Assembly (NCBI RefSeq): GCF_002179555.1
Contig: NZ_NHOU01000017.1
Location: 16,696-80,695, forward strand
Length of the DNA: 64,000 nucleotides
From: Salinicola salarius
Lineage (GTDB): Bacteria; Pseudomonadota; Gammaproteobacteria; Pseudomonadales; Halomonadaceae
Direction of reading: 5' to 3'
Positions 10,007-17,920 of the stretch are shown one piece after another. Below the pieces are notes generated by a model. The model ran no database searches and was not told the DNA's origin. It was given only the letters and a program-made list of their open reading frames with translations. The stretch's first letter is position 1. Each line of letters starts with the position of its first letter. The position numbers and the translations under genes were made by a program.

Positions 10007-10251
10007 ATGAAGATGACGTATCGTGCCATGCAAGTCTCCGGCCTCGGCCTGCTGTACGGCGGAGTCTCGCTTCCGACAACGAACAGCAGGCCGGCTGGCG
10101 ACAAAGCAGACAACCTGCACTTGGATGTGGGTATCGTGGGGTCGGCCTCCGGCGCATCTAGAGCAGTTCATTCGGGAGCGGGAACATGGAGCCGGCTACT
10201 CGCAACACGAGTATTGCGTAAGCGATTCACTGAACAAGGGAGTACTGAGTG
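10007..10251 (+). pseudogene. Chimeric gene remnant starting like a zinc alcohol dehydrogenase
   Basis: A well-placed ATG (AAGGAG upstream) opens with M-K-M-T-Y-R-A-M-Q-V-S-G, the usual start of a family of zinc-dependent alcohol dehydrogenases. The reading then loses all similarity after about 15 codons and becomes low-quality sequence in every frame until the next gene. This is best explained as the 5' stub of a deleted gene joined to unrelated sequence. The frame formally runs to a TGA at 10250-10252, at the start of the next gene. Confidence 0.4.
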
Positions 10252-11823
10252 ATGCGGAACATGATCGTCATAGGGCTCCTGGCCGCCAGTTCTGTCGCGG
10301 CCATGGCCGAAGAGCGCAAGCTAACCATCCTGCACACGAACGATTTTCATGGCCGGCTGGAGCCGTTCGAGGTCGCCCCCGGCAACGCCACCGCACAGAC
10401 TGGCGATCCGGGCCGGGCGTGGGTCGAATTCGGACATCGTGGCACGATCGGAGGATTCGCCTACCTTGCTGCCGAAGTAAAGAGATTCCGAGAAACGGCC
10501 GGTGCCGACCGTGTTCTCCTTCTGGATGCCGGAGATACGTTCAGCGACAGTTATGTTGGCAATGAGACTCGCGGCGCGGCATCGATCAAACTCATGAACA
10601 CAATCGGCTATGATTTCATGGCTCTGGGGAATCATGATTTCGATTACGGGCTGGAACGGTCGCGCGAGCTTCAAGCACTAGCGGAATTTCCGGTGCGCGC
10701 CGCCAACGTTCTCGAAGAGGGCGCTCCGGTCTTCGGTCGCCCGTGGGAAGTCTTCGTGCTCGATGGCGTCCGGGTTGCGGTCCTCGGTCTCGGTTACCAC
10801 AACACCGATCAGACAAGCGGTTTTGACAATATCGAGGGGTTGACGTTCACGGACGGGATTGAAGCCACGCGTGAAGTTCTCCCGGAACTGCGGGAGGCCG
10901 CCGACATCGTCGTCGTGATTTCGCATCAAGGCACGAAGACAGATCGACTGCTCGCCTCCAAGGTCGACGGGATCGACGTGATCGTGGGCGGCCATTCCCA
11001 CGACAAGCTGGAGCCGCCAGAGAAAATCGGAGACACCTGGGTCGTCCAGGCTTTGTCCGACGCCGCGATGCTTGGAGAAACTCGCCTGATCGTCGACGAG
11101 TCGGGTAGCTTGGTTCGTGTCGAAGGCGCTGTTCATTCGCTCTGGAACGATCGTATAGAGCCGGATCCCACAGTGGGGAAAATGCTTGCAGAGCTTACAC
11201 AACCCTTCGATGCAAAGCGCGACGAGGTGCTGACAACAAGCACCGATCGGATCGGACGGCAATACCGCAGTGAAAGTCCGTTCGACGTTTTGGTCGGTGA
11301 TATCCTCAGGGAGCGCACCGGCGCTGATATCGCGATGATGCCTGGCGTTGGCTACGGGCTCTCCTTCGCCCCGGGCCCCGTGACACGCGATGCGCTCTAT
11401 ACGCTGATTCCGCACCCTGCAAAGATGGTGACGCTGGAGATGAGCGGAGCGGATATCGTTGCTGTTTTGGAGCAAAGCGCCACGAACCAGAATCCGGCCG
11501 ATCCGCAGGACACTGTCGGCGGTCTCGTCCAGACCTCAAACCTCGCCTGGACGGCCGATCTGGGCCGTCCGGTCTGCGATCGCGTCAGTGACGTGACGAT
11601 GGGCGGCGATCCGATCCGGCCAGACGCATGGTACAAGATCGCAACCAATTCGGGCATGGCGAATGGCCTGCATCGCTACGATTTTGCGGGAGCGCGCAAC
11701 AAAGTCGTCCACGACATAACGGTCACACGAGTTGTCGAGGAGGCGTTCGCGGACAGAGATGTGATCTCGGCTCCGCAGCCGACAGGCGTCCGAATCATAC
11801 CTCCTGCGGAGAACCACCCTTAA
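10252..11823 (+). CDS. Exported bifunctional metallophosphatase/5'-nucleotidase
   Basis: A 523-residue protein with a signal peptide (1-19). The N-terminal calcineurin-like domain shows LHTNDFHG (27-34), D-A-G-D-T (92-96), G-N-H-D-F-D (126-131), S-H-Q-G and G-G-H-S-H, the metal ligands of periplasmic 5'-nucleotidases. The C-terminal half is the 5'-nucleotidase substrate-binding domain. The NHD motif separates it from SoxB thiosulfohydrolases despite the sulfur genes nearby. ATG 10252 is preferred over GTG 10249 because AAGGGAG lies 9 nt upstream. Its synonymous usage looks less GC-biased than the flanks, hinting at recent transfer. Role: release of phosphate from extracellular nucleotides. 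Confidence 0.85.
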   Translation: MRNMIVIGLLAASSVAAMAEERKLTILHTNDFHGRLEPFEVAPGNATAQTGDPGRAWVEFGHRGTIGGFAYLAAEVKRFRETAGADRVLLLDAGDTFSDSYVGNETRGAASIKLMNTIGYDFMALGNHDFDYGLERSRELQALAEFPVRAANVLEEGAPVFGRPWEVFVLDGVRVAVLGLGYHNTDQTSGFDNIEGLTFTDGIEATREVLPELREAADIVVVISHQGTKTDRLLASKVDGIDVIVGGHSHDKLEPPEKIGDTWVVQALSDAAMLGETRLIVDESGSLVRVEGAVHSLWNDRIEPDPTVGKMLAELTQPFDAKRDEVLTTSTDRIGRQYRSESPFDVLVGDILRERTGADIAMMPGVGYGLSFAPGPVTRDALYTLIPHPAKMVTLEMSGADIVAVLEQSATNQNPADPQDTVGGLVQTSNLAWTADLGRPVCDRVSDVTMGGDPIRPDAWYKIATNSGMANGLHRYDFAGARNKVVHDITVTRVVEEAFADRDVISAPQPTGVRIIPPAENHP

Positions 11824-11967
11824 GGCAGGCTCAAGAGCGGAAGCACAGATATCGTTCTGTTCTTGTCAATTCTCATCTTGGTTAGCTGACTGGTTCGTCG
11901 AGGTGTATACACCCGTCGCTTCCCCTTTAGCCCGCTAGAGCCTGTTATTAACCCGTACATTTTCTGA

Positions 11968-12031
11968 TCACCCTGCTGCTGCCAGGGCCTTGAGCGAGGT
12001 TGGCAGCAGCAGGCAGACAAAGGCAATGAAG
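11968..12031 (-). pseudogene. Possible transposase 3' remnant
   Basis: On the minus strand a frame ending in TGA at 11968-11970 reads HFIAFVCLLLPTSLKALAAAG, similar in style to the hydrophobic C-terminal tail of IS4/IS5-type transposases. It abuts exactly the point where similarity to the SulP gene begins (12032), which would fit an insertion element whose imprecise loss truncated the SulP copy. The rest of 11824-11967 shows nothing recognisable. Weakly supported. Confidence 0.3.
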
Positions 12032-12520
12032 TGATAGCACCAGCCGGCCACACAGCGCGGAGGTGGGTCGCATTCCCGGCACCGAGCATTTTCGCAACGT
12101 CCGCCGCCACGCCGTGGAAACCGATGCCGGGGTCGCCATTCTGCGCGTCGACGAGAGTCTCTATTTCGCCAACGTCCGCCACCTGGAAGACCTGGTCACG
12201 GCAGTGGTCTCTCGCGATCCCCGCCTCGGGATCTGGTACTAGCCTGCCAGGCGATCAATGTCATCGACGCCACGGCGCTGGAGAGTCTCGAGGGGCTCAA
12301 TCGGCGTCTGCGAGACAAGCGTATCGGGCTGCACCTGGCCGAAGTGAAAGGGCCGGTGATGGATCGACTAAGACGTACCGAACTGCTCGAAACGCTCAAT
12401 GGCCGCGTCTTCCTGAGCACCTTCGATGCCTGGTGTGAGCTGCATGGCCGCGGCTCGGCTCCGCTGAGCCATCCCTGCATCGAATCACCGATACCCGGTC
12501 ATTCGGTGACCGCCGGTTGA
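12032..12520 (+). pseudogene. Truncated, frameshifted copy of the SulP transporter (STAS end)
   Basis: Closely matches 3124-3612, the STAS-encoding end of the intact SulP gene, up to and including the same TGA and the following bases. The transmembrane part is absent. One base is missing near 12222-12230 relative to the intact copy, so the frame runs into a TAG at 12239-12241; downstream the original frame resumes. It is therefore non-functional twice over. It marks the left edge of the duplicated sulfur module. Confidence 0.92.
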
Positions 12521-12542
12521 AGACATCAGCGTTACCGCCAAG

Positions 12543-12683
12543 GAAACGCTGAATAAATCGGCGAGCAGAGTGAAGCGCAAGGCGCACGGAACACAGAAGG
12601 CGAGACATAACATGTCGTTAGGCGAGTCTTCGAGTACCGCGCAACGCAGCGATTCGCCTGCGCAGACATTTATGCAGTGTTTC
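12543..12683. mobile_element. 141-bp MITE with 17-bp terminal inverted repeats
   Basis: The left end GGAAACGCTGAATAAAT (12543-12559) and the right end ATTTATGCAGTGTTTCC (12667-12683) are inverted complements with two mismatches. The element interrupts sequence that is continuous in the intact module (between the SulP stop and the sulfurtransferase start, 3613-3649). It has no coding capacity. The flanks TACCGCCA and TAACCGAG may be a degraded target duplication. These are the hallmarks of a non-autonomous miniature transposable element. No second copy is in the window. Confidence 0.85.
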
Positions 12684-12707
12684 CCTAACCGAGCAAGACG
12701 AGGAAAT

Positions 12708-13149
12708 CATGGATATAAAATCACTTAATGTTCGATTGAGCGTCACGGCGCAGCCCCGGCTCGATGAGCTCGAGCAACTCGCTGCCCAAGGGTTTGGCAT
12801 GATTCTCTCCAACCGCCCACGGGGCGAGAGCGAGGACTAGCCGGATCCTGATGCTCTGAAAGGCAAGGCAGAATCTTTGGGTATGGTCTGGCATCAGGTC
12901 CCGGTCAAACCGGGTGAATATTCTCAGGCTGATATCGAGGAGTTCGAGTACATCCTGAGTAACTCTCATGGACCCATTCTTGGTTTCTGTCGCTCGGGTA
13001 AGCGCGTGGCGCATCTTTGGGCTCTGTCACAGGCAGCGCATCGCCCCGTCCCTGAGCTCATTGAGGCTGCACAATCCGCCGGTTATGATCTTGAGCCCCT
13101 GCGTGAGCGTCTCGAGCAGCAGGCAAGCCAGGCGGTCCGAAGGAGCTGA
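12708..13149 (+). pseudogene. Broken copy of the DUF442-type sulfurtransferase
   Basis: Matches 3650-4090 along its length. An extra T near 12720 shifts the frame after codon 3 and brings a TAA at 12726-12728. A separate C-to-T change turns a CAG codon into TAG at 12838-12840. Beyond the second lesion the frame is intact to the end and still encodes the C-R-S-G-K-R loop. A TTG at 12877 could in principle start a 90-residue product, but without the N-terminal half. Treated as a pseudogene. Confidence 0.9.
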
Positions 13150-13219
13150 TCAGTATGTGACGTCGGCGCGGCCGAGCATTCGGCAACAGCCGGTTGACGA
13201 CACTGGCAAGGGACACGAG

Positions 13220-13678
13220 ATGGAAACGATGAGTGCGTTGCAGGGGTTGCTGGGTGGGGTCCTGATCGGACTTTCTGCCACCCTGTTGATGGGGTTATTA
13301 GGGCGAATTGCCGGGGTCGGCGGGATTCTCTCCGGGCTGCTTTTCGAACGTGGTGGGGATAGGCCCTGGCGCTTAGCGTTTCTGCTGGGCATCGTCTCGG
13401 GGCCGGGGTTATTGATTCTGTCCGGCCTGGACTGGAGCAATGTGGCAGGCGACAGCGGGGCGGTGGTCGGTGCCCCGGCAAGTGGGCTGGCGGCGATGTT
13501 GATCGCCGGCCTGCTGGTCGGGCTGGGCACCGGTCTGGGTAGCGGTTGCACCAGCGGGCACGGGGTCTGCGGGCTGGCGCGGCTTTCGCCTCGGTCGATG
13601 GCCGCGACGCTCGTCTTCGTGCTGGTCGCCATGCTGACGGTGTTCGTCTCGCGGCACATGCTGGGGGGCTCGGTATGA
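13220..13678 (+). CDS. YeeE/YedE family transporter, first half (second copy)
   Basis: A 152-residue membrane protein homologous to the 4212 gene, with the pore motif G-S-G-C-T-S-G-H-G-V-C-G near 110-121 fully conserved. The ATG follows ACACGAG; upstream in-frame codons belong to the broken sulfurtransferase copy and are not similar to the family. Unlike the two genes before it, this one is intact and GC-rich, so selection has apparently kept the transporter pair while its neighbours decayed. Substrate as for the first copy: thiosulfate or a related sulfur compound. Confidence 0.85.
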   Translation: METMSALQGLLGGVLIGLSATLLMGLLGRIAGVGGILSGLLFERGGDRPWRLAFLLGIVSGPGLLILSGLDWSNVAGDSGAVVGAPASGLAAMLIAGLLVGLGTGLGSGCTSGHGVCGLARLSPRSMAATLVFVLVAMLTVFVSRHMLGGSV

Positions 13679-14088
13679 AAGCGCTGGCGGGGTATCTGGC
13701 CGGGCTGCTGTTCGGGCTCGGTCTGGCGGTCAGCGGCATGACCGATCCGGCACGGGTCATCGGCTTCCTCGACGTGGCCGGCGCTTGGGATCCGACCCTG
13801 ATCTTCGTGCTGGGTGGCGCCGTCGTCACCACTTTCATCGGTTATCGATTGGTCTGGCGGCGGCAGGCGCCGGTGCTGGACGTGCGCTTTCAGCTACCCA
13901 CGCGCCGCGATCTCGACGGCCGGCTGCTGGGCGGTGCGGCGCTTTTCGGCATCGGCTGGGGGCTGACCGGTTACTGCCCGGGGCCGGCGGTCGCCTCGCT
14001 GCCGGGGCTGAGCTGGCCGCTGGCGCTGTTCCTGATCGCCATGGTGGCTGGGTGGTGGCTGGCCCGTCGGTTCTCGCCCGCTCACTGA
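13675..14088 (+). CDS. YeeE/YedE family transporter, second half (second copy)
   Basis: A 137-residue membrane protein homologous to the 4670 gene. It keeps the G-W-G-L-T-G-Y-C-P-G-P-A motif near 93-104. Its ATG overlaps the upstream TGA (ATGA), so translation of the two halves is coupled. The C-terminus ends cleanly after the last helix (A-R-R-F-S-P-A-H) and lacks the repeat-derived tail of the first copy. A 93-bp gap without an obvious terminator separates it from the two-component system. Confidence 0.85.
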   Translation: MKALAGYLAGLLFGLGLAVSGMTDPARVIGFLDVAGAWDPTLIFVLGGAVVTTFIGYRLVWRRQAPVLDVRFQLPTRRDLDGRLLGGAALFGIGWGLTGYCPGPAVASLPGLSWPLALFLIAMVAGWWLARRFSPAH

Positions 14089-14181
14089 GGGGCGAACTCA
14101 TCCTGGCCTCATCGGCGCCTGCCAGACTGCGGCGGGCATGAGCGGGTGTGAGGCAACGGACGATAAAGCGGGGAGAGAGAA

Positions 14182-14877
14182 ATGCGCGTGCTGCTCGTCG
14201 AGGATGATGCCCCGGTGGCGGCAGGCATCGAAGCGGGGCTGGCGCTGAGCGACTTCGTCGTCGATATCGTGACCACGCTGGACGGCGCACGCGGGGCGTT
14301 GTCCGCGATCGACTACGATGCCGCGGTGCTCGATCGCCGTTTGCCCGACGGCGATGGTCTGACGCTGTTGCAACAGTGGCGTCGTGCGGGTATTGCCATG
14401 CCAGTACTGATGCTGACGGCGAGAGACGCCGTTGCCAGTCGTGTCGAAGGGCTTCAGGGCGGGGCCGACGATTATCTGGTCAAACCGTTCGATCTGGATG
14501 AGTTGACGGCAAGGCTGCAGGCGCTGTTGCGCCGCAGCGCCGGGCAGGTCGACCGCTCCCTTCGCCACGGGCGCCTGGCGCTGGACCCCGTCGCTCGCAG
14601 CGTGACGTTGGATGGCGCACCGGTGGCGCTGGTGCGTCGCGAGCTGATGCTGCTGGAGGCGCTGATGCGCGCGCGTGGGCGGATCCTGAGCGCCGACCAG
14701 TTGAAGGACCGCCTTTACGGCATCGATGACGAGATCGAGAGCAACGCCCTCAACGTGCATATCTACCAGTTGCGTCGCAAGCTGGGACGCGAAGTGATCG
14801 AGACGGTCCGGGGCGTCGGCTACCGTCTCGGCGCGTTTCCCGCCGACGAGCGATTTCATGGCGACATACCCTCATGA
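14182..14877 (+). CDS. OmpR-family response regulator
   Basis: A 231-residue regulator with an N-terminal receiver domain (acidic pocket E8-D9-D10, phospho-acceptor D51, K101 in V-K-P-F) and a C-terminal winged-helix DNA-binding domain ending in R-G-V-G-Y-R-L. It groups by pattern with QseB/PmrA/TctD-type regulators. GGGGAGAGAG precedes the ATG. The stop overlaps the start of the histidine kinase (ATGA), so the pair forms a coupled two-component operon. The facing dsbD-tlpA-dsbG operon is a plausible but unproven target. Confidence 0.9.
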   Translation: MRVLLVEDDAPVAAGIEAGLALSDFVVDIVTTLDGARGALSAIDYDAAVLDRRLPDGDGLTLLQQWRRAGIAMPVLMLTARDAVASRVEGLQGGADDYLVKPFDLDELTARLQALLRRSAGQVDRSLRHGRLALDPVARSVTLDGAPVALVRRELMLLEALMRARGRILSADQLKDRLYGIDDEIESNALNVHIYQLRRKLGREVIETVRGVGYRLGAFPADERFHGDIPS

Positions 14878-16178
14878 GCCTTCGGCTGCGTCTCGTCGCC
14901 ACGCTCGGGATCACGCTGATGCTGCTGTGGGGGCTGACGGCGGCGTGGTCGATGCGCGATCTCTCGAGCCAGCTCGAACGTTCGCTGGATCAGCGTCTGG
15001 CTCAGTCGGCGCGAATGGTGGCCGGCCTGCTCGATCGCGTGCCGGCGGCGGCCTGGGATGGAGAAGTGGGCGAGACGTCGACCATCCCTGCGCTCGAGGG
15101 CGTCGCCTGCCGCGTATCGTCGCTGCGCGGGCAGGTGGTGGCGGGTACGCACCCTGAAATGAACGATGTTCTCGCAGTCGATGACGAAGGCTACAGCTAC
15201 CGCGATCACAACGGCCAGCGCTGGCGCGTCTATACCCTGGTCGACGACGACAGGCGAATCACCGTGGCGGATCGCCTGCGGGAGCGGGAGTCGTTGCTGG
15301 CCCAGGTACGCCGTGCGGCGTTCTATCCCTTTCTACTCGCTTCGATCGGCAGTCTGATCGCGCTGTGGTGGGGCGTGACCCGGGGTCTGTCGCCGCTGTC
15401 GAGGCTGCAGCGGCGCCTGATGTCACGCGATCACGACGATCTCTCGGCACTGCCGATCCGCGGTTTGCCGGGGGAAATTCGCCCACTGATCGATGGATTC
15501 AACACCCTGCTTGCGCGCACCCGGCGCATGCTGGAGTTGGAGCAGCGCTTTACCGACGATGCCGCGCATGAGCTGCGCACGCCGCTGACCGCGATTCGGA
15601 CCCATCTTCAGATCGCGCGACGCGTCGACGGCGATCCCCACCAACAGGCGATGCAGCAGGCGGAGGCGGGGGTGGCGCGGCTGACGAAGACGCTCGACCA
15701 GTTGCTGTTGTTGGCACGCATGGAAAGCGAGGAGGTCGCGCAGGGGAGTGTCGACCCCACGCGGCTGGGAGAGGCCCTGGAGGCCGCGATGGTGGAGACC
15801 GGCAGTCGTGAACGGTGCCACTGGCGCGCATCAGTCGACCGACTTCATGTCGCGCTATCCGGGGAGTTGCTGGTGATTGCGCTGCGCAATCTGCTCGAGA
15901 ATGCCATGCGGCACGGTTTGCCTGACACCCCGATCGAGATTGAAGCGCAGCGGATGAACGGCTTGGCCGTGATCGACATCGTCAACCAGGGCGAAACCAT
16001 TCCGCCCGAGCAGATCGCCCGCCTGACGGAGCGTTTTCATCGCGGCAATCATCCGCAGGGCAGCGGCCTGGGGTTATCCATCGTCGAGACGATCGCCACC
16101 CGGGCCGGCGGGAGCCTGCGGCTCGCCTCCGGCGACGGTATCGGGCTGCGCGTCACCCTCTCGCTGCCCCTGGCCTGA
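14874..16178 (+). CDS. Membrane sensor histidine kinase
   Basis: A 434-residue kinase, partner of the preceding regulator. One N-terminal helix (about 7-25), a periplasmic sensor segment (about 28-148), a second helix (about 150-170), a linker with HAMP-like character, an H-box with H232 in A-A-H-E-L-R-T-P-L, an N-box N-L-L-E-N-A-M-R-H-G near 335-344 and a G-box G-S-G-L-G-L-S-I near 396-403. The periplasmic part has one cysteine (C79) and no recognised domain, so the signal is unknown. It converges on dsbG with a 67-bp gap containing a 14-bp tandem repeat. Confidence 0.9.
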   Translation: MSLRLRLVATLGITLMLLWGLTAAWSMRDLSSQLERSLDQRLAQSARMVAGLLDRVPAAAWDGEVGETSTIPALEGVACRVSSLRGQVVAGTHPEMNDVLAVDDEGYSYRDHNGQRWRVYTLVDDDRRITVADRLRERESLLAQVRRAAFYPFLLASIGSLIALWWGVTRGLSPLSRLQRRLMSRDHDDLSALPIRGLPGEIRPLIDGFNTLLARTRRMLELEQRFTDDAAHELRTPLTAIRTHLQIARRVDGDPHQQAMQQAEAGVARLTKTLDQLLLLARMESEEVAQGSVDPTRLGEALEAAMVETGSRERCHWRASVDRLHVALSGELLVIALRNLLENAMRHGLPDTPIEIEAQRMNGLAVIDIVNQGETIPPEQIARLTERFHRGNHPQGSGLGLSIVETIATRAGGSLRLASGDGIGLRVTLSLPLA

Positions 16179-16193
16179 TTCGCCAGAGGCATA

Positions 16194-16235
16194 TGAGCAA
16201 GGATGGGTGAGCAGGAGGTGGATAAGCAGGGGTGG
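16194..16235. repeat. 14-bp tandem repeat after dsbG
   Basis: Three units, 16194-16207 TGAGCAAGGATGGG, 16208-16221 TGAGCAGGAGGTGG and 16222-16235 ATAAGCAGGGGTGG, with a weak fourth reaching the dsbG stop (16246-16248). It fills nearly all of the gap between the convergent kinase and dsbG genes. Confidence 0.8.
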
Positions 16236-16245
16236 ACAGGAAAGC

Positions 16246-17028
16246 TCAGGGCGAGTCGCTACCCATGATGGAGTGCAGCTTGTCCGGGGTGGGCGCGCCC
16301 ATGACCTTGTGCACCTCGCCATCGTCGTCCTGATAGAAAATCACCGGTGTGGCATAGAGCTGGGCGTCGCGCATCACTTGCGTATTGTCGGCGACCCACT
16401 GCTCGCTCTGATCGGTTCCCTCGCTGTCCGGCATGGCGCCGGTGCGATAGTGTTCGGCGATCGCGGCGCTGGGATCGTCTGCAGCTAGAATCGCGGCGGC
16501 TTTCTCGGGGCTGTCCGCCTTCAGAATCCCCACCATCAGGTGACGAATCTGGACATCACCGTTTTCGACCCAAGGCTGAGCGTCCTGCCAGAACTTGCGG
16601 CAGTAGGGGCAGTTGGGATCGCTGAAGGTGTAGACCACTCGCGATGCATCGGTATCTCCCTCGCGAACCCAGTGATGATCCGCCATCGTCTTCCATAGCT
16701 CGGCATTCTTGGGCCCATCAACGAGCTGTGCCAGCGGCTCGGCGGAGACATCTCTGCCTTGGGAGTCGATCAGCGTGCCGACGACGGCATGCTCGCCGTC
16801 CGGCGTCAGATAGGCCGCAACGGACTGACCGCGCACGCTGGCGGCGTAACCCTTGAGCCCGCCGGGGGCATCGAATTCACCATGAATGGTGAGGCCCTGC
16901 TGCTCGAGTGTCTGAATCGGCGCGGGCCAGTCGTCGGCGGCGGCGGGCAGGCTTGCCGCCAGGGCAATACCGGCGGCCAATGGCAGCGCGAGCCGTAGTG
17001 GCATCATTCGGGGGGCGCGATTGTGCAT
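16246..17028 (-). CDS. dsbG: Thiol:disulfide interchange protein DsbG
   Basis: A 260-residue periplasmic protein: signal peptide about 1-31, a DsbC/DsbG-like dimerisation domain, then a thioredoxin fold with the active site C140-P-Y-C143. The cis-proline loop Y-A-T-P-V-I lies near 220-225. CPYC is typical of DsbG/DsbC isomerases. I chose the ATG at 17028 rather than 17043 because GGAG lies 9 nt upstream of it. It is the last gene of the dsbD-tlpA-dsbG operon; DsbD would keep DsbG reduced. Likely job: rescue of sulfenylated or mispaired cysteines in the periplasm. Confidence 0.88.
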   Translation of the reverse strand: MHNRAPRMMPLRLALPLAAGIALAASLPAAADDWPAPIQTLEQQGLTIHGEFDAPGGLKGYAASVRGQSVAAYLTPDGEHAVVGTLIDSQGRDVSAEPLAQLVDGPKNAELWKTMADHHWVREGDTDASRVVYTFSDPNCPYCRKFWQDAQPWVENGDVQIRHLMVGILKADSPEKAAAILAADDPSAAIAEHYRTGAMPDSEGTDQSEQWVADNTQVMRDAQLYATPVIFYQDDDGEVHKVMGAPTPDKLHSIMGSDSP

Positions 17029-17093
17029 CGTTATCGTCTCCATCTTTGAAGGTTGAGTGAAGCTTAGTGATTGAAAGTCGAAGAATTGAAAAC

Positions 17094-17918
17094 TCAGGGT
17101 TCGAAACGCTCGAGACTGCGATCGAGCGTGGCACGGGAAAGCTCACCGAAGTGGGTATCGACGAGCTGGCCGTCGGCGTCGTAGTAGAGGGTGGTCGGCA
17201 TGGCCATGGCCCCCACTTCCCGACCGAAGGTCATGTCCGGATCGCGATAGAGATGATCGAGCGAGAGGGACTCTCGTTGCAGAAACGTCTCGACGGCGTC
17301 GACGCTCTCGCCCTGGTTGACGAATACGAACGACACGTCGTCCCGCGCCTGCTGGGCCTGTTCCAGCATCGGCATCTCGCGACGACAGGGCGGACACCAG
17401 CTCGCCCAGAGATTGACCACCATGGGCCGGTCGGCTTCCTGCAGCACGGCGGGCAGGGCCACCGGTGACCCATCGAGAGCCGCCAACGGGATCGAGGGCA
17501 GGCTCGCGCCGCGGGGCGCCATCAGCGCCAGGGTGCCGGCCGTCATCGACCACGCCAATGCACCCGCTAGCACCGCTGTACCCAACGGGCGGCGCATGGC
17601 CGGCTGCCGCCAGAAACGCCAGGCCAGATAGACGAAAGCGATAGCCAGCCCCGCCAGCGGCTCGAACCCGCGATCCCGGATGTCGAGCCAGGACCAGAAC
17701 GTGTCGTAGCTCTGCCAGTAGCGGGCCACGAAAACGACACGTGCGCCGATCACGCCGATCAGCAACGCATTGAACAGCAGATCGCCGACGCTGACCTGTC
17801 GACGACGGCCCACCCAGGCACCCACGATCAGGGCGACGATCATGGCCAGGGCCAGCAGAAGCTGCCCCAGACTCACGCCCAGGGGTCCCAGGGCGATACT
17901 GCGATCGAGCGGATTCAT
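17094..17918 (-). CDS. TlpA-like thioredoxin with an N-terminal membrane domain
   Basis: A 274-residue protein in two parts. Residues 15-132 hold four hydrophobic segments and a G-x-R motif (V-I-G-A-R-V-V-F near 57-64) resembling a prolipoprotein diacylglyceryl transferase (Lgt) fragment. Residues 140-274 form a TlpA/DsbE-like thioredoxin with W-C175-P-P-C178 and the cis-proline M-P-T-T. The membrane part anchors the thioredoxin in the periplasm; whether it has any catalytic role is unknown, and it is too short for a full Lgt. The start lies 2 nt after the dsbD stop, so translation is coupled. DsbD is the probable electron donor. Confidence 0.82.
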   Translation of the reverse strand: MNPLDRSIALGPLGVSLGQLLLALAMIVALIVGAWVGRRRQVSVGDLLFNALLIGVIGARVVFVARYWQSYDTFWSWLDIRDRGFEPLAGLAIAFVYLAWRFWRQPAMRRPLGTAVLAGALAWSMTAGTLALMAPRGASLPSIPLAALDGSPVALPAVLQEADRPMVVNLWASWCPPCRREMPMLEQAQQARDDVSFVFVNQGESVDAVETFLQRESLSLDHLYRDPDMTFGREVGAMAMPTTLYYDADGQLVDTHFGELSRATLDRSLERFEP

Positions 17919-17920
17919 GG

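Noticed and set aside
10252..11823. SoxB thiosulfohydrolase, suggested by nearby sulfur genes
   Set aside because: The metal motif is G-N-H-D-F-D as in 5'-nucleotidases, and no other sox genes are present.
12877..13149. Functional 90-residue surviving domain of the sulfurtransferase copy
   Set aside because: It would need a TTG start without a ribosome site and lacks half of the fold; treated as part of the pseudogene.
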